In this document: piece after piece, positions 33,653 to 45,769 of the stretch
How the letters are laid out: each line of letters opens with the position of its first letter
Position numbering within the stretch: position 1 is the first letter of the stretch
Assembly (NCBI GenBank): GCA_963580285.1
Contig: OY757024.1
Coordinates: 118,607,203 to 118,671,202, forward strand
DNA: 64,000 nucleotides
Direction of reading: 5' to 3'
From: Lucinisca nassula
Taxonomy: Eukaryota; Mollusca; Bivalvia; Lucinida; Lucinidae
Notes under the pieces: generated by a model
What the model was told of the DNA's origin: nothing
Seen by the model: only the letters and a program-made list of their open reading frames with translations
The model's database searches: none
Position numbers and translations under genes: made by a program

Positions 33653-34162
33653 CTGTAATTACAACAACAGTTGAAAGGTGTTATGGTCAGGATCAGGTGA
33701 TAGTAGAGGGTTGAAGAGAGATTTGCCCAATGCGTTTTGTCGGAAACATCCCCAATTTGTCATGTGACTTTCGTTTGGGAATAAAAGTACCTAGGCAAAT
33801 GCTCTAAGCAAATTTAGTCCTTAACTTTGACCGTACCTGTAAGTCAAGTTTTGATATCGCTCAACCACTGTTTCAGCAACGTTTAGCCTCTGTTCAAAGC
33901 TGATTAAGGAGGTTCAACTAATTAGACGTAGGCTTAATCTGGCTGAACAGAAAACTATAAAGCGTTAGAATTCCGCTAGTGTCAGTCTAACCTCGTTTAA
34001 CTAAAATTTAACATTATTCAGCTTCTTTTCACCAACACTATGTTTGAATGCAATTTAACTCTACTACAATGGTAATACAGGCAAAACAGCTTATATGGGG
34101 GCTGAAGACAGACTACATCAAAATGAATTAAATCTGATTAAATGTTATATGTCACCTCAGTT
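33653..34162. other. Possible intron or intergenic DNA
   Basis: If the exon at 33339-33652 is real, this is its upstream intron. No repeat, RNA or second exon recognised. Confidence 0.35.
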
Positions 34163-34430
34163 TCCAGCCCCGCCCATCTGGACTTGACGAAATAGATGAG
34201 CTGCATGGTTCTACCACGCAGAGCTTAATCCGAACGCACACGAGTACTGGTAAACCGCTTAGATGACCATAGCCTGCCTAGGCAAAGCGGTGCAATGCGG
34301 TCGTGCATGCTTATAAACCCTATTGGTTTCATGTGGCGACTGGGCTTGAAATGCCATTTAATCTCAGTGTCGGGTAAAAAAGTCCCACAAAATTGGAAGC
34401 AACATCTCCAAAATGATAATACTGTATTGA
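34163..34430 (+). mobile_element. SINE, same family as 30036
   Basis: 'ccacgcagagcttaa', 'cacgagtactggtaaaccgc', 'catgcttataaaccctattgg' and 'gtcccacaaaattggaagc' align with the 30036 copy. It adds a 'ccatttaatctcagtgtcggg' stretch missing there. No clear target duplication. Confidence 0.75.
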
Positions 34431-34449
34431 TGAGTACGTTAGACATCAA

Positions 34450-34608
34450 CACACACAAAGTAACTGTCCTTTTGGGCTTCCTAATTTTAGGTTTCCATTA
34501 TGGTCTGGTCGCTCCGTGTGTGGGTGTTTCTGTCCCTTTGATGTCTTTGGTGTTGGAGTAAGTTAATTGTATCAATTCCTGATCTTTGTTTTACTTCTAC
34601 TTTACAAA
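34450..34608 (+). repeat. T module, plus copy
   Basis: 'aagtaactgtccttttggg', 'gtttccattatggtctgg', 'tttgatgtctttggtg', 'ggagtaagttaattgtatc', 'tgttttacttctacttt'. It lies directly after the SINE. Confidence 0.8.
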
Positions 34609-36807
34609 CACCAAGCCGCCTATACGTGTTTACACACAGCTAACTATCGGATTTTCAAAGGTATTTGTATAAGCGTTAGAAACCCGAGGGTATCAAGCAA
34701 CTCGGCTTTTCTAAGCTTATACACTGCTAATCCAAGCAGGCGTAATGCTGATCCAATGCATTCCAGTAGTCATAAAAGTCTAATCGAAGGAATCATAAGA
34801 CTTGTCTTATGAAATGAAAGATAAACGTAATTGCACCTACCTAACTTAAATGTTTAGGTAGGGAATTGATCCAACCATGTCTTTCAATCAGGCATTTGAT
34901 AGATGTTTGACAATCCCTCGTATATCTCATTACTTAAAGCCTTATAAACATAAAGTGTATATAAAAACCAACCTGTAGACCTTTTGGTATTATTTTTTTG
35001 AAGATGAATCAGAGACAACTGACAGGTACATTTTCGAAATTGTTTCATATTTAAAACTGTAACATGAACCTTTGGCCAATAAGTGGGAAACGTTTGGTAT
35101 CTATCAAATATTCATTACGCTTAGCATTCAAATTAATGACAAGAATTTCTATAACCAGCCCTTTAACTTGTTTAACTCAATAACATATCAACCTTATAGC
35201 CTGTAAAGGGTCTGAATATTGTTTACCATGGTATAAACCATAATTTTTCGACAACCGAGCTTTAACTTTGTTTGGCAGGCTAGTTCCATCCATCATGCCT
35301 ATAGACCTGCCAAAAGGAAGAAATGCCGTGATTTGGTTTGGCCTGGCTATAAAACGTCTTATTAATGGTTTAAAACACGTTTGTTTTTCTTTTTGGTGTT
35401 GAGGGCTGTGCTCGGGCTTGGATTTATCGGTTTCTGACGATATTTATTTCACTTGTAATCAATGTCAACATATCAGAAATAATTCAGGACACTGCTATGC
35501 TGTAGGAATTGCTGACCTGGTGCATGCTGATGTTTGTGTGTCTTAAGTATTTTCGGTTGATAAAGTCTTGATAATAAGAATAGTGTTTTCCCTAATGAGT
35601 TATAGCAGGGTGTTGCAACCTGCTGCCCTCTCGGTCCACCCTGCTGCCCTTCTTGCCCACCCTGCTCCCCTATGTAGGTGTGAAAAACATTCTTGAGAAA
35701 ATCTGCCAAAACAATTTCCTCTATATAAAAGAAACCTTTTAATCATCATGGTAGGTTACAGTATGCTACTGAGTATTGATTATAAAGCATGCAAGGTCTT
35801 TATTTGGCCATTTTGAAAGCATGATGGTAACAAAGTGCCCTTTTTAGACAGCGTTCCTGCATAGAAAGTGTCCTTTTTCTGAGCCAGCACTCTGCTCTTT
35901 TCGAAGTTTGTGGGAAACACTAAATAACAAGTTCCTATGAAATAACTTATTAAACGAAATCTCTGTGCGCTGTTACGGACGAAAATATAAACACATAACT
36001 GAAATGAATTAGTATACCTGAGTTCGAAGTATTTACTTCCATAATATGGCGCGTGTGTGACTCTGATACTTTAAATACATATAGAAAGAATTTACACCTG
36101 GCGCATTTCGATTGGATCAGATCTACACCCAACAATCTATTGTCCTATCAGATGTAAGCAGACGTAAACAAATGAATATGAGCTATTTGCATAACTATCG
36201 TGTTACACAATAGCAAACAGTAGTAATTGGGCTCAGACCTGTAAATGTTTTTCCATAGACTTCCATTATAGCCTTTCACGAAATTCTGACGCTCTCAACT
36301 CTCACTGACCCAAAGTTTTAATCTAGAATTATAGTTTGGGCTTAGTTTTATCAATCAAAAGTAGAGAAACACCATGTTGACCAGCATCCACATGCAGTTT
36401 CCGGCTCCTGAAGTTGGTTACTCCTGATTCCGCAGAAAATAAACAATGACAATTAAAAAAAATAATGCCCATTTTTGGGAGCCATTTCTCTCAAACCAGT
36501 CCACAAGACAAAAAGATTTTTTTCTTGAAATTTGCAGAAAATACCTATTTTGTCAAATAACTTATTTTAGTTTCACCGAAACTGTTATTGTCCAATGACA
36601 GGACAGTTTACTTCTAAAATATACCCCTGGTTCTCCATAAACTTTTTTGACCAATGGCTGATCAGCTTATATTTACAGGTCTGTGCCCAATTAAGACCTC
36701 TGTTACACATTATTTGGAGCCCAGTTATGTATCATTTCGGCCATTTGAATTTCGTACAGCTTTATCAAATGCTAGAAAACTGATGATAATACTCATGTTA
36801 ACGCCCA
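34609..36807. other. Intergenic DNA without recognisable genes
   Basis: 2.2 kb of AT-rich sequence. A short (ggtgggcaagaagggca)-like cluster lies near 35620-35690 on the minus strand. No RNA gene, repeat family or credible ORF seen. Confidence 0.4.
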
Positions 36808-36890
36808 AAGCTAATTAACAATCGGTTCGAAATTTAGGAAATAATCTCGAAAGCGCCATTAAACCGAAAAAAACAAATAATCTATTAGAG
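36808..36890 (+). mobile_element. SINE 3' fragment, related to 49751-49947
   Basis: 'gctaattaacaatcggttcg', 'ggaaataatctcgaaagcgc' and 'cattaaaccgaaaaaaac' align with the tail of the SINE at 49751 ('ctgattaacgatcggctcg..aaataatcttgaaagggccg'). Confidence 0.6.
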
Positions 36891-37893
36891 GATGCCCTTT
36901 AGGCCATTCTGAAGAATTGAGCACCAGTACTTTGTGTCTTTACTACAACGGGATAACAGACTAGACCGAATATTTTCTACCCAAGGCTTGTTTCTCTCCT
37001 TTTCTCCCCTGGTATTAATGAAAGTAATTTCGCCTCCATCAATCATTTCTTCTCTAGTCGATTAACACTCGACCATCGACCTAAGTCAACCATACCTTTT
37101 CCCCAGTACAACGCTACCTAATCCTCCTTCCCACTCATTGTTTTGCCCGCCCCAACCCACCAACCTCATCCCTTTATCTTTTCCACCCTTAGCCAGGTCA
37201 AAGAATGCTATACTATACTATTTCCCTACAAAAAGGATGCATGCGTATTTTGTTAGGGGGATACGAATAGAGGGAAATGGCATGGGTCGAAACGACACGG
37301 GTTGGGACAGACATATTAAGCCCGTCTTGTAGTTTGTTCCTAATCATTTCGTCTCACCAATACCACTTGATCCTACCATATTCTACCTTTCCTTGACTTC
37401 CCACCAGCCATGCTTGCTACAGCAATAACAAAACTCTCGACGCAATACACCAATATAAACCACACTACATTTACCACCCATGACCTGTTCTACTTTTAAC
37501 CAACACTCAATTACTTTGCAAATGAAAAATGCCATTCTTCACCTTCTACGGGTATTAAATATTCCGTATTTAGCACATTTACTGTCAACTTGCAAAGTAA
37601 ACACAGAAATAATTTCAGTTACACGATCTTTATTAGATTGAGCGCGTTCGAAAACTTAAACAGTTCACGCTCTCATCTCAACATATTCATTGTCTCATTC
37701 GACCAGATAACTTACCTGTATAAATGGTGTTGCAAAATGACAAGGGAAAGGGGCGAACACATATCGGTGGGAGTTAGGGACCGAATGATAAGTGGAAACG
37801 ACCAGATCAGCTCGTTCATAGTTTGGGCGACTCATACATACTTCGGCTAGCTCGTACTTTACTAAAACTTGGGGGAACCAACAGAACTTCACA
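36891..37893. other. Intergenic DNA without recognisable genes
   Basis: Mixed-composition sequence with no repeat or coding signal that I can support. Confidence 0.4.
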
Positions 37894-38163
37894 CTAGTTA
37901 ATGTTACATGTCAGTGCATAAGCATAATCCAAAAGTATGAAAAATATGTCACTGTCCGGGCTGTGTACACGTATACTTTCGTATCCCTGCTCATTTGAAT
38001 ATTTGCAGTATAGAATCACCCTTGAATCAGTCTTTTCCCGATTGGAGTACAGAGATGCTATCTCTTGAACTGTAGTAGGTTCCTTGTCAGTGGACTCCAT
38101 CATGTATGCATGCCGTTCTGATATCCTCCCTATTTTGGCACCTATCCGCGTTATCATCATCAT
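37894..38163 (-). pseudogene. Fragment of an 'EADTR/PDTDV'-type protein
   Basis: The 89-codon frame contains 'VQEIASLYSNREKTDSRVIL' followed 20 residues later by 'RVHSPDSDIFFILL'. I recall many invertebrate predicted proteins with an EADTR...L.HC...SPDTDV arrangement in this order; their biochemical role is not known to me. Here the first motif is degenerate (EKTDSR). The stop after the second motif and the lack of flanking homology suggest an isolated, decayed fragment, though an exon is possible. Confidence 0.45.
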
Positions 38164-38587
38164 TCCTCACACATAGTAAGAATCTTATAAGCTACTTTTT
38201 ATTCTTGTCATTTGTCAGGAATGCTTTCCAGACTGGAGGATGCTTAGTCCTTTAGCCTTGCAACACTAACTTATCACCACACCCTCGCATTCTCTGTTGA
38301 GCCGCCTTAGCATATTCTAGTACATGTCGTTGTCGAATACAACATAGGAACCCCTTGTCACCATGTCAAACAGTCAAACATTTTTATCATATCTGTATAA
38401 AATTGCCAGGTACTTCCCGCAAATACTGAAAGACGACATTCCCATTTTTATCACTTGTGGCCCTGCAGCACTAGCTTATCACCACACATTCACCTGCTCT
38501 GTTCAACTGCATTAAAGGAAAACATCCACAAAAATTAACTTTCACTTCAGAACAAAGGTTGTGAGGAGACAAACATTTTGGCACAGA
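38164..38587. other. Unassigned stretch
   Basis: Includes a ~30-bp direct repeat: 'ccttgcaacactaacttatc' near 38257 and 'cctgcagcactagcttatc' near 38462, both followed by 'accacac.ttc'. Nothing else supported. Confidence 0.4.
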
Positions 38588-38870
38588 GTAGAAGTAAAAC
38601 AAAGATCAGGAATCGATACAATTACATTACTCCCCCCCCCCCCCCACCATAGACACCACAGGGAAAGAAACACAAACACGAAGCGACAAGACCATAATGG
38701 AAACCCAAACAAAGGAAGGCCAAAAGGACAGTTACTTTCCCACAAAATGGCCTAATGGCCATCCAAAATAAAAAGACACATGTGATACAATAAGCACGAA
38801 CAATAACATATATAAACCGCCACAGAAGAACCGCCTTGGAACGGTCAGTGGAAAAAAATCCACTGGGGGG
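38588..38870 (-). repeat. T module at PLE 3' terminus
   Basis: The most complete T: 'gtagaagtaaaacaaagatc', a C14 run at 38633-38645, 'gacaccacagggaaag', 'acaaaatggcctaatggcc', 'accgccacagaagaaccgcc'. The 92-codon frames on either strand across it are repeat by-products. Confidence 0.85.
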
Positions 38871-40503
38871 TCTTAAATCGATTTTACGTTTCCACAATCC
38901 TCGCCCTTACTTCTGTAGCGGTATAGACATTAATTTTGTTTAGTCCGCATGAAGGCTTCCTAACTCATCAATGTAACATCTCCAAGAACATACAAATAAA
39001 AAACCCACAGAGATGAAACAAGGTTGAGGACTCGACAGCATACAACAACAGAAATGCTGGAGCAAAAGAAAACCAACAGTTAGACTCCGAGAGGCCCGAC
39101 CAAAGACGGAGCATCAGGCGCCAACCAACATAAAGAATTACAAATAAAATTCCATCTATGTTTTTACGCTGGAACCGTCATATAATCTTAGGTCCGACCT
39201 ACCGGTGTGCAATCAAAGAGGGAATCAAAGTTGCCAACCGTGATTGGGTTAACCACCAAGCATGCAGTCTGTTTTATAACATTTATGCTGTACCAAATCT
39301 TTATATATCGACGATCGATTTTACGAAATTGGGCACTAAAGTCATTACAAGAATGTATTTTTCTAAATTTATATACTAAGTCACCATAGAATTCGGATTC
39401 CGACAGGCCTTGTTGCAGAAGTGTTTTAAGTCCAACATTGAATTTTGAAACCACATCAGAATCACGTCTATAAAATTTTGAAAAGGCGTAGTTTATGATA
39501 CCGATACCCCTGATTAAGAAGTTTAGCGGTTAACAATTTATTAAGAGTGTTGAAGTCGGATACATGACTACACACTCTAGCGAATTCGAATTAATTGCGA
39601 AATTTAAACCCCGTACGATGTCGCACGAGGAACATCACCATCCAAAAAAGGAAAATTTACAATCTCGAAATCAAAATCATCACGTTTATCATAAATTTTG
39701 CAGGAAACAAATCCATCTACAATAGATAAATGTAAATCCAAAAAGGGGGCCTCGGTATCAGAGGAATTTGCCTTGTTTAACTGAAGTTCTGGGGGATAAA
39801 TCTGACTGATCAAACTATCAAAGTAAGTATTATCAATATTTAATAAATAGTCTCAATATCTAGAAGTAGAGCTAAAATCTTCAATGATTTCAGATTGGTT
39901 ATCATTTGAAAGCGACAACATGAAGTCTCTTTCATAACAATACAAGAACAGATCAGCTACAAGAGGTGCGCAATTCGTACCCATCGGAATACCCACAATT
40001 TGTCTAAATAACTTAGTACCGAATCTAATGTAAATATTGTCAAGTAGAAAGGTGAGGGCATCACACACTTTCTGACATGACCAAAGTGTATAATTCTTAT
40101 GCTCTTTAGAAGTGAAAAATGCATTTCTGGCATTAGTTAATCACTTTTCCGGTGGTCCATACTGTGTGACATTACATGCAAGATAGAGGGAATCTTCTCT
40201 GTGAAAAGCCCATTCAATTAAATTATTAAGTTTTTCTTTTATAAGATTATGAGGAAGAGTAGTGTAAAGAGTAGAAAAATCGTAAGTAGAGAGACTTGAA
40301 GCACGAAAACGTCTGGATTTCAATTTATTTAAAACCTCATTCGAAATATTTATAGACCAAAACAGATTTCTACCTGATCTTTCAAAGACTTTGTCACAAT
40401 ACATAATCACATGCGTTTTAATAGCAGTAAGACAGGAAGTTAATAATTTAGAAAGTTCAGTGGTAGTACAAGAGCTAGAATTTGCAATCCCCGGCTTAAT
40501 CAT
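38588..40503 (-). pseudogene. Penelope-like element with dead reverse transcriptase and T-module 3' end
   Basis: Read on the minus strand: RT palm start with motif A 'STYDFSTLYTTLPHNLI' (segment 40503-40141), motif B 'GIPMGTNCAPLVADLFLYCY' (40068-39853), thumb region 'LNKANSSDTEAPFLDLHLSI' (39813-39604), C-terminal part (39454-39188), 3' UTR (about 39140-38940) and the T module (38870-38588). The catalytic motif C at 39847-39858, normally Tyr-x-Asp-Asp, reads Tyr-stop-Asp-Tyr, so two independent changes kill it. Frames shift at least twice more. A 39-bp piece near 40141 contains a stop and is missing from the copy at 15122-15476. This copy ties T to the PLE 3' end. A GIY-YIG domain is not seen. 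Confidence 0.85.
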
Positions 40504-40675
40504 ATCTTAAGCGGTTTCTATTGAAACCTGATAAACGGTCGTGTTGGATCATATAAAAATTGACTCTAGCTTAACCATATCTTAAGCGGTTTCTTTTGAT
40601 ACCTGATAAACTGCCTTGTAGGAGTGTATAAAAATTGACTCCGGCATAACCATATCTTAAGTGGTTTTTAATGAT
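40504..40675 (-). repeat. ~76-bp tandem repeat at PLE 5' side
   Basis: Two and a half copies of 'aaccatatcttaagcggttt', 'ttgatacctgataaac' and 'tataaaaattgactc' (start points near 40500, 40577, 40650). The same unit recurs at 44825-45065. It abuts the first RT codons, so it may be the PLE's 5' leader; whether it carries promoter activity is unknown. Confidence 0.75.
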
Positions 40676-43600
40676 ACCTACCTACCCTAACCTACCCTAT
40701 CCTACTCTGCCCTTCACCACCCAACCCCGCCCCCACTCCACTATATCCCCACAACCCAATCCAAACTACCCCACCCCACCCTATTTCAAAACGACCCCAA
40801 CACCGCTCTCTACCCTACCCTACCATACCCTACCCTACACTACCCCACCCCACCCATTCCCACCACACACCAACCCACACACTAAACCCCAAAGCCTGCC
40901 CACCCGACCCTACCCCACACCACCCCAGCCCACACTCACGCCACCCCAGCCCACCCGCAACTTACCCCACCCCTACCCTACCCTATCCCACACCACCCGC
41001 ACCTCACTCCACCATATCCCCACATCCTATCCAACCCAACCCCATCCTACCTTATCCTACACTACTCCACCTTATCCTATCCTACCCTACCCTACCCCAA
41101 CCCAACCCACCCCACCCCACACTACCTCGACTCCACCATATACCCACATCCCCAGCCAACACCACTCCATCCATCCATACCTACTCCACCCTACAACACC
41201 CTACCCTTCCCTTCCCTACCCCACCCCACCCCACCCCATCCCTCCCCACCCCATTCCATAACCACCCAACGTATCCCACCCCACCCCTATTCCAAAACAT
41301 CCCCAACCCACCCTACACGACCAAAACAGCCCTCCCCACACCACAATACCCAAGTCCAACCTCATCCCACTCCAGCCCATCAGCCACCCACCCCACCCCA
41401 ACCGTACCCCACCCCATCCCACCCTCCCAACACCATCCCAGCCTACCCCTACCCCACCCCACTCCAGCCCATCCGCCACTCACCCCTAACCAACCCTTCA
41501 CCATTCCACCCCACCCCACCCCATCCCCACTCCACCATATCCCCTCATCCCAATCGAACCCCACCCCATCTTACGTTACCCTACCCTACCCTACTCCCTC
41601 CTACCATTCTTTACACTACCCTACCATATCCCACCAACGCCACCCCACCCCACCATATCTCCACATCCCCATCCAACCCCACCCGATCCTACCTTACCCT
41701 AACCTACCATACCATACCCCACCCTACACTACCCTACCCTACACTATCTACCCCACCCCACCCCACCCCATCCCATAACCACCTCACCAAACGCACCCAC
41801 CCCATCCTACGTTACCCTTCCCCACCCTACACAACCCTACACTATCCCACCTCATCCCACCACATCCAATCTCAAAACAACCCCACCCCACCCTACACGA
41901 CCCCAATATCCCTCCCCTCACCTCACCACACCTCCCTACGCTAACCTACCCTACTCTACCCAGCCTACCCCACCCCACCTAACTACACGCCACCCGACAC
42001 TACCCCCACACACCATCAGCCAACCCTCACCCCATTCCATAACCACCCAACCCACCCACCCCTATCCCAAAACAAACACAACCCAACCTACACGACACCA
42101 ACATCCATCCCATCACCAAACCTCCCTACCCTACCCTTACCTACCCTACCCTACCTTAACCTACTCTACTCTACCCAGCCAAACCCAACCCACCCAACTA
42201 CACCCCACCCGACACTACCCAACACCACCCAAGCCAACCTTCAGCCCACCCCAGCCAACCCGCACCTCAACCCACCCCTACCTACCTTATCCCACCCTAT
42301 CATACCCACCCCACCCCACTCCACCATATCCCCAAATCCCTATCCAACCCACCGCCATCCTACCTTACCCTACCTACTCTAGCTTACCCTACTCTATCCC
42401 ACCCCACCACACCCCACTCCACAATATCCACACATCCCCAACTCTATCAAACCCCACCCCATCCTACCTTACCCTACCCTAACCCTAAACCACCCTACCC
42501 TACCATCCCACCACCTTCCCCGACCCCACCACAACTTACCCTACCCCATCCCTAACCACCACACCGCCATCCCATATTCAACCTACTCACCCAACACAAC
42601 AACCCCATCCTATACTACTCTACCCTACCCCATCCCACCCCACCCCATCCCCATCCACCCAAAATACCACTCCATCGCACACCAACACCCCTCCCCAACC
42701 TACCCTACCCCACCCAGGCCCACACTACAACCACCCCACCCTACCCTACCCCACACTTACCCATCCCAACCCCACTCAATCATATCCCTCATCCCCATCA
42801 AACCCCAACCCACCCCATCCTAACATACCCTACCCTACTCTACCCTACCCTACATAGCCCACCCCAACCCCACTCCACCATATCCCCACATCCCCATCCA
42901 ACCACACCCCATCCTTCCATACCCTACCCTACACCGCCCTACCCTACCCCATCCCACCACACCCCAACCCACCCACCCCATCCTACCCTACCCAAGCCCA
43001 CACCATCCCCATCCCTAAAAATACCACCTCACCATACACCAACACCCTCCCCACCCTACCCTATGAAACCCAAGCCCAACCCACAACCACCACACCCTAC
43101 CTTTACCCACAATGACCCATCCCACCCACACCCCACTCTCACCCAACCCACACCGTGCACTATCTTACCCTACACCCCAGCCCGCCTGCACCTCAACACT
43201 ACCCTACCCAACCCCTTCACTTCCCATCACACCCCCATCCCGTAACCACCCTACCCACCCAACCAACCCACCTCATCCTACACTACCATACCCTATCCCA
43301 CCCCACACCTCCCCCACTCCAACATACCCCCACATCACCATCCAACCCAACCCCATCCTACCTTATCCTACCACACCCTACCCCACCCCACCCACCCCAT
43401 CACAAAACCACTCCACCCCATCCTACCCTGCCTTACCTTGCCCCACCCCAACCACCCACCTCGCCACACTCCCCATAAACCGCACCCACCATACACCAAC
43501 AGGCTTCCCCACCCTACACAACCCCACCCAACCAACCCCAACCCACCCTACCCTACCCCACACTGACCCATCCCACCAACACCCCACCCCAACCCTGGCC

Positions 43601-43690
43601 TACCTTACCCTACCCTACTCCGCCCCGCCCACCCTCACCTGAGACCACCCTAGCCAACCTGCACATCACACCACCCCTACCCTACCCAAC
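40676..43690 (+). repeat. C-rich pentamer-like repeat array (CCCTA/CCCCA), ~3 kb
   Basis: The plus strand is almost free of G. Short tracts of (ccctac)n, (ctacc)n and (ccaccc)n alternate with a recurring longer phrase, 'ccaccatatccccacatcc', then 'catccaaccccaccccatcc', near 41015, 41135, 41533, 41655, 42323, 42878 and elsewhere at irregular spacing. The minus strand is a dense run of GGGT/GGGG blocks. Long Pro/Thr/His frames on plus and Gly/Trp frames on minus follow from the bias and are not genes. Confidence 0.9.
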
Positions 43691-44465
43691 CCTAGGCAAG
43701 AAAGTCGATTCTTGCTAATGCCCACGTGACCAACGCGGATATTCACGTCACCATTATTGACCAATCAATCAAATGCGCGGGAAAAGGCTCTCGTGGAGAG
43801 GGGAACTGAGGCCGGTTCCATTACACCGATTTAGCCAATTCAACCACCATTAGTTTCACCGTTCATCACTTGCAGTTTTATGTAAAGACGATTGCTGCAC
43901 GGTGGTCGATGACCGTTTATATTGCTCTGATATGACATGTAGCAATTATAAAACAAGGTCATTTTTATTCCTAGAAAAAATTAATAATAATATTCGGGTT
44001 CGTTCTGTGCGTTCGGAATCAGATTTTTGTAACACCGTCAACACTGATCACGTGATATACACAAAATGTCAATCACGTGATATACACAACGCCGAGCTCT
44101 GTTCCAGACGCCATATTTGTTTTCTTGGATTATTCTTATTATTATTCGCCATTATTCGTCATTATTATCGTAAGTTCTTAATATAAATCATTGAAGAGAT
44201 GGTTTGATCTCCGTAAACTTGTTTTTTCTATCCATTTTCTTCTCGAGCCAGACGGCCAGGTACGGATGAAGTCTTAAGTCAGCGTTTTAAAGCGAGAAAT
44301 GCATCCGTGACCTAGTTCTTGGGATTTGGATCGGATTTCAAAGTACTGAAAGTATTGAGGGAAGTTGATTTATGAGGTACATGTACATTCACCATGATAA
44401 AAATGGTAGTGGTAGATTAAACAGTTCTCTAAACATCTTTGACAAGGTTGTAAAAAGGAGTTTAA
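43691..44465 (+). promoter_or_regulatory. Possible promoter segment (CCAAT and E2F-like motifs), gene uncertain
   Basis: Unlike its flanks, this stretch has balanced composition. 'gaccaatcaatc' (43770) is followed by 'gcgcgggaaaa' (43786), a CCAAT box and an E2F-type GCGGGAAA. 'gatcacgtgatatacacaa' is repeated within 30 bp near 44050-44090. An ATG at 43902 opens 94 codons with a hydrophobic stretch near the end (ICFLGLFLLLFAIIRHYYRK), but I cannot support it as a gene. Confidence 0.3.
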
Positions 44466-44613
44466 CCAGATTCGCACCGCTTTGCCTGGGCAGGCTTAGA
44501 TCCTCTGAGCGGTTTACCAGTGCTCGTGTGCAGTCGGTTTCAGCACGGCGCGGAAGCATCATGCAGTCCGTCTATTTCTTCAAGCCCTGATGGGCGCGGG
44601 GGGGGGGGGGGGC
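44466..44613 (-). mobile_element. SINE fragment, minus orientation, with G run
   Basis: 'caccgctttgcctgggcagg', 'gagcggtttaccagtgctcg' and 'gcatcatgcagtccgtctat' are the reverse of the SINE head at 34163. It ends in a G14 run (about 44599-44612). Confidence 0.7.
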
Positions 44614-44824
44614 GGATGGACTGTGCTCGTGCATTTGACCATTGGCAAACATAATCTTCATAATCAGACGCCACATAACGCGGAGTCTGATCAGATTTGC
44701 TGTGCCTGCTTAAACGGACAGTCCGATTCTCAGTTCATGATTATTTTCCCAACCTACATTTAGAGACAATCGATCCAGAAGTACTCTCAGTGCTTTGATT
44801 ACCTGACATACTGCCTTGTTGATA

Positions 44825-45065
44825 TGTATACAAATTAACTGCCTTGTTGGATCATTTAAAATTGACCCTGGCTTAATCATATCTTAAGCGGTTTCTATTG
44901 ATACCTGATAAACAGCCGTGTTGGATTGTATAAAAATTGACTCTGGCTTAACCATATCTTAAGCGGTTTCCATTGATAACTGATAAACCGCATTGTTGGA
45001 GCGTATAAAAATTGACCCCGGCTTAACCATATCTTAAGCGGTTTCTATTGATCCGTTATAAACGG
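44825..45065 (-). repeat. ~76-bp tandem repeat, second array
   Basis: Units 'catatcttaagcggtttc' start near 44878, 44953 and 45028, with partial units on each side. Same unit as 40504-40675, which is next to the PLE start, but no PLE coding sequence follows here. Confidence 0.8.
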
Positions 45066-45078
45066 GTTACCCTAAAGT

Positions 45079-45175
45079 GCGAAAAGGAGTCCTTTTCGCG
45101 AAAAGGACTTACCCTAAAATGCGAAAAGGACTTTTTTTTATACGAAAAGGAGTCTTTGCATTAAAAAATCTGTCA
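45079..45175. repeat. Palindrome and 'gcgaaaaggact' short repeats
   Basis: GCGAAAAGGA-G-TCCTTTTCGC (45079-45099) is a perfect 10-bp-arm palindrome around one base. Four further 'cgaaaagga' words follow within 90 bp. Confidence 0.75.
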
Positions 45176-45218
45176 ATTTAGTGAAAAGGAGCTTGGTATT
45201 TCGTAAGTTAAAATAAGT

Positions 45219-45266
45219 TGGTGGAGTAAGTTAATTGTATCAATTCCTGATCTTTGTTTCACTTCT
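45219..45266 (+). repeat. T module terminus, plus copy
   Basis: 'ggtggagtaagttaattg', 'caattcctgatctttg', 'cacttctactttg': only the outer 47 bp of T. Confidence 0.7.
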
Positions 45267-45550
45267 ACTTTGATATTTCGCCCTGCCACGTCAGCCAGAG
45301 GATAAAAGTTTATCCTCTGTTACCAGCTGGCACCGCACAGTTTTTTTTTAGTCTGTGACACGTGGAGGTGTGGCTAGGACTTGTCACCCACAAAACAAGA
45401 TATTCGTTTCGTAGCAACCATTTGCCAGCCATTTTTTTTTTATATTTTATTGTTCTTTTTTATATATATATTTTTTTATTTTGATTTTTTTTTTTTTTTT
45501 TTTTTTTGGACAAACTTTTTTTTTTCTCCTTTTTGTTTCGCATACCTTTT

Positions 45551-45681
45551 CTCCTCTCCTGTTGACATCTCTCAGATGCAAGTTTTCCCTTATTATAAAC
45601 AACAAATTATTTGATCGAAATCGTTCCATAACTCAATACTGAGCGTTAATGAATTCCTATTAGATGTCAACAGGAGAGGAG
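45551..45681. repeat. 20-bp perfect inverted repeat, 91-bp loop
   Basis: CTCCTCTCCTGTTGACATCT (45551-45570) is exactly complementary to 45662-45681. A T-rich run of about 100 bp precedes it (45427-45527). It could be the ends of a very small MITE or a solo foldback. Confidence 0.8.
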
Positions 45682-45769
45682 TCAGGTTCTGTACATGTGA
45701 GACTCGGCAAGCGAATACGTAGCTGATAGAATGGTAGAAAAAATAGCAATCTGCTTATTTTGACAAGAA

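Noticed and set aside
40671..43642. Long Pro/Thr/His-rich open frames (up to 196 codons) and Gly/Trp-rich frames on the other strand
   Set aside because: They come from a G-free repeat in which stop codons are rare. Composition only, no domain or start context.
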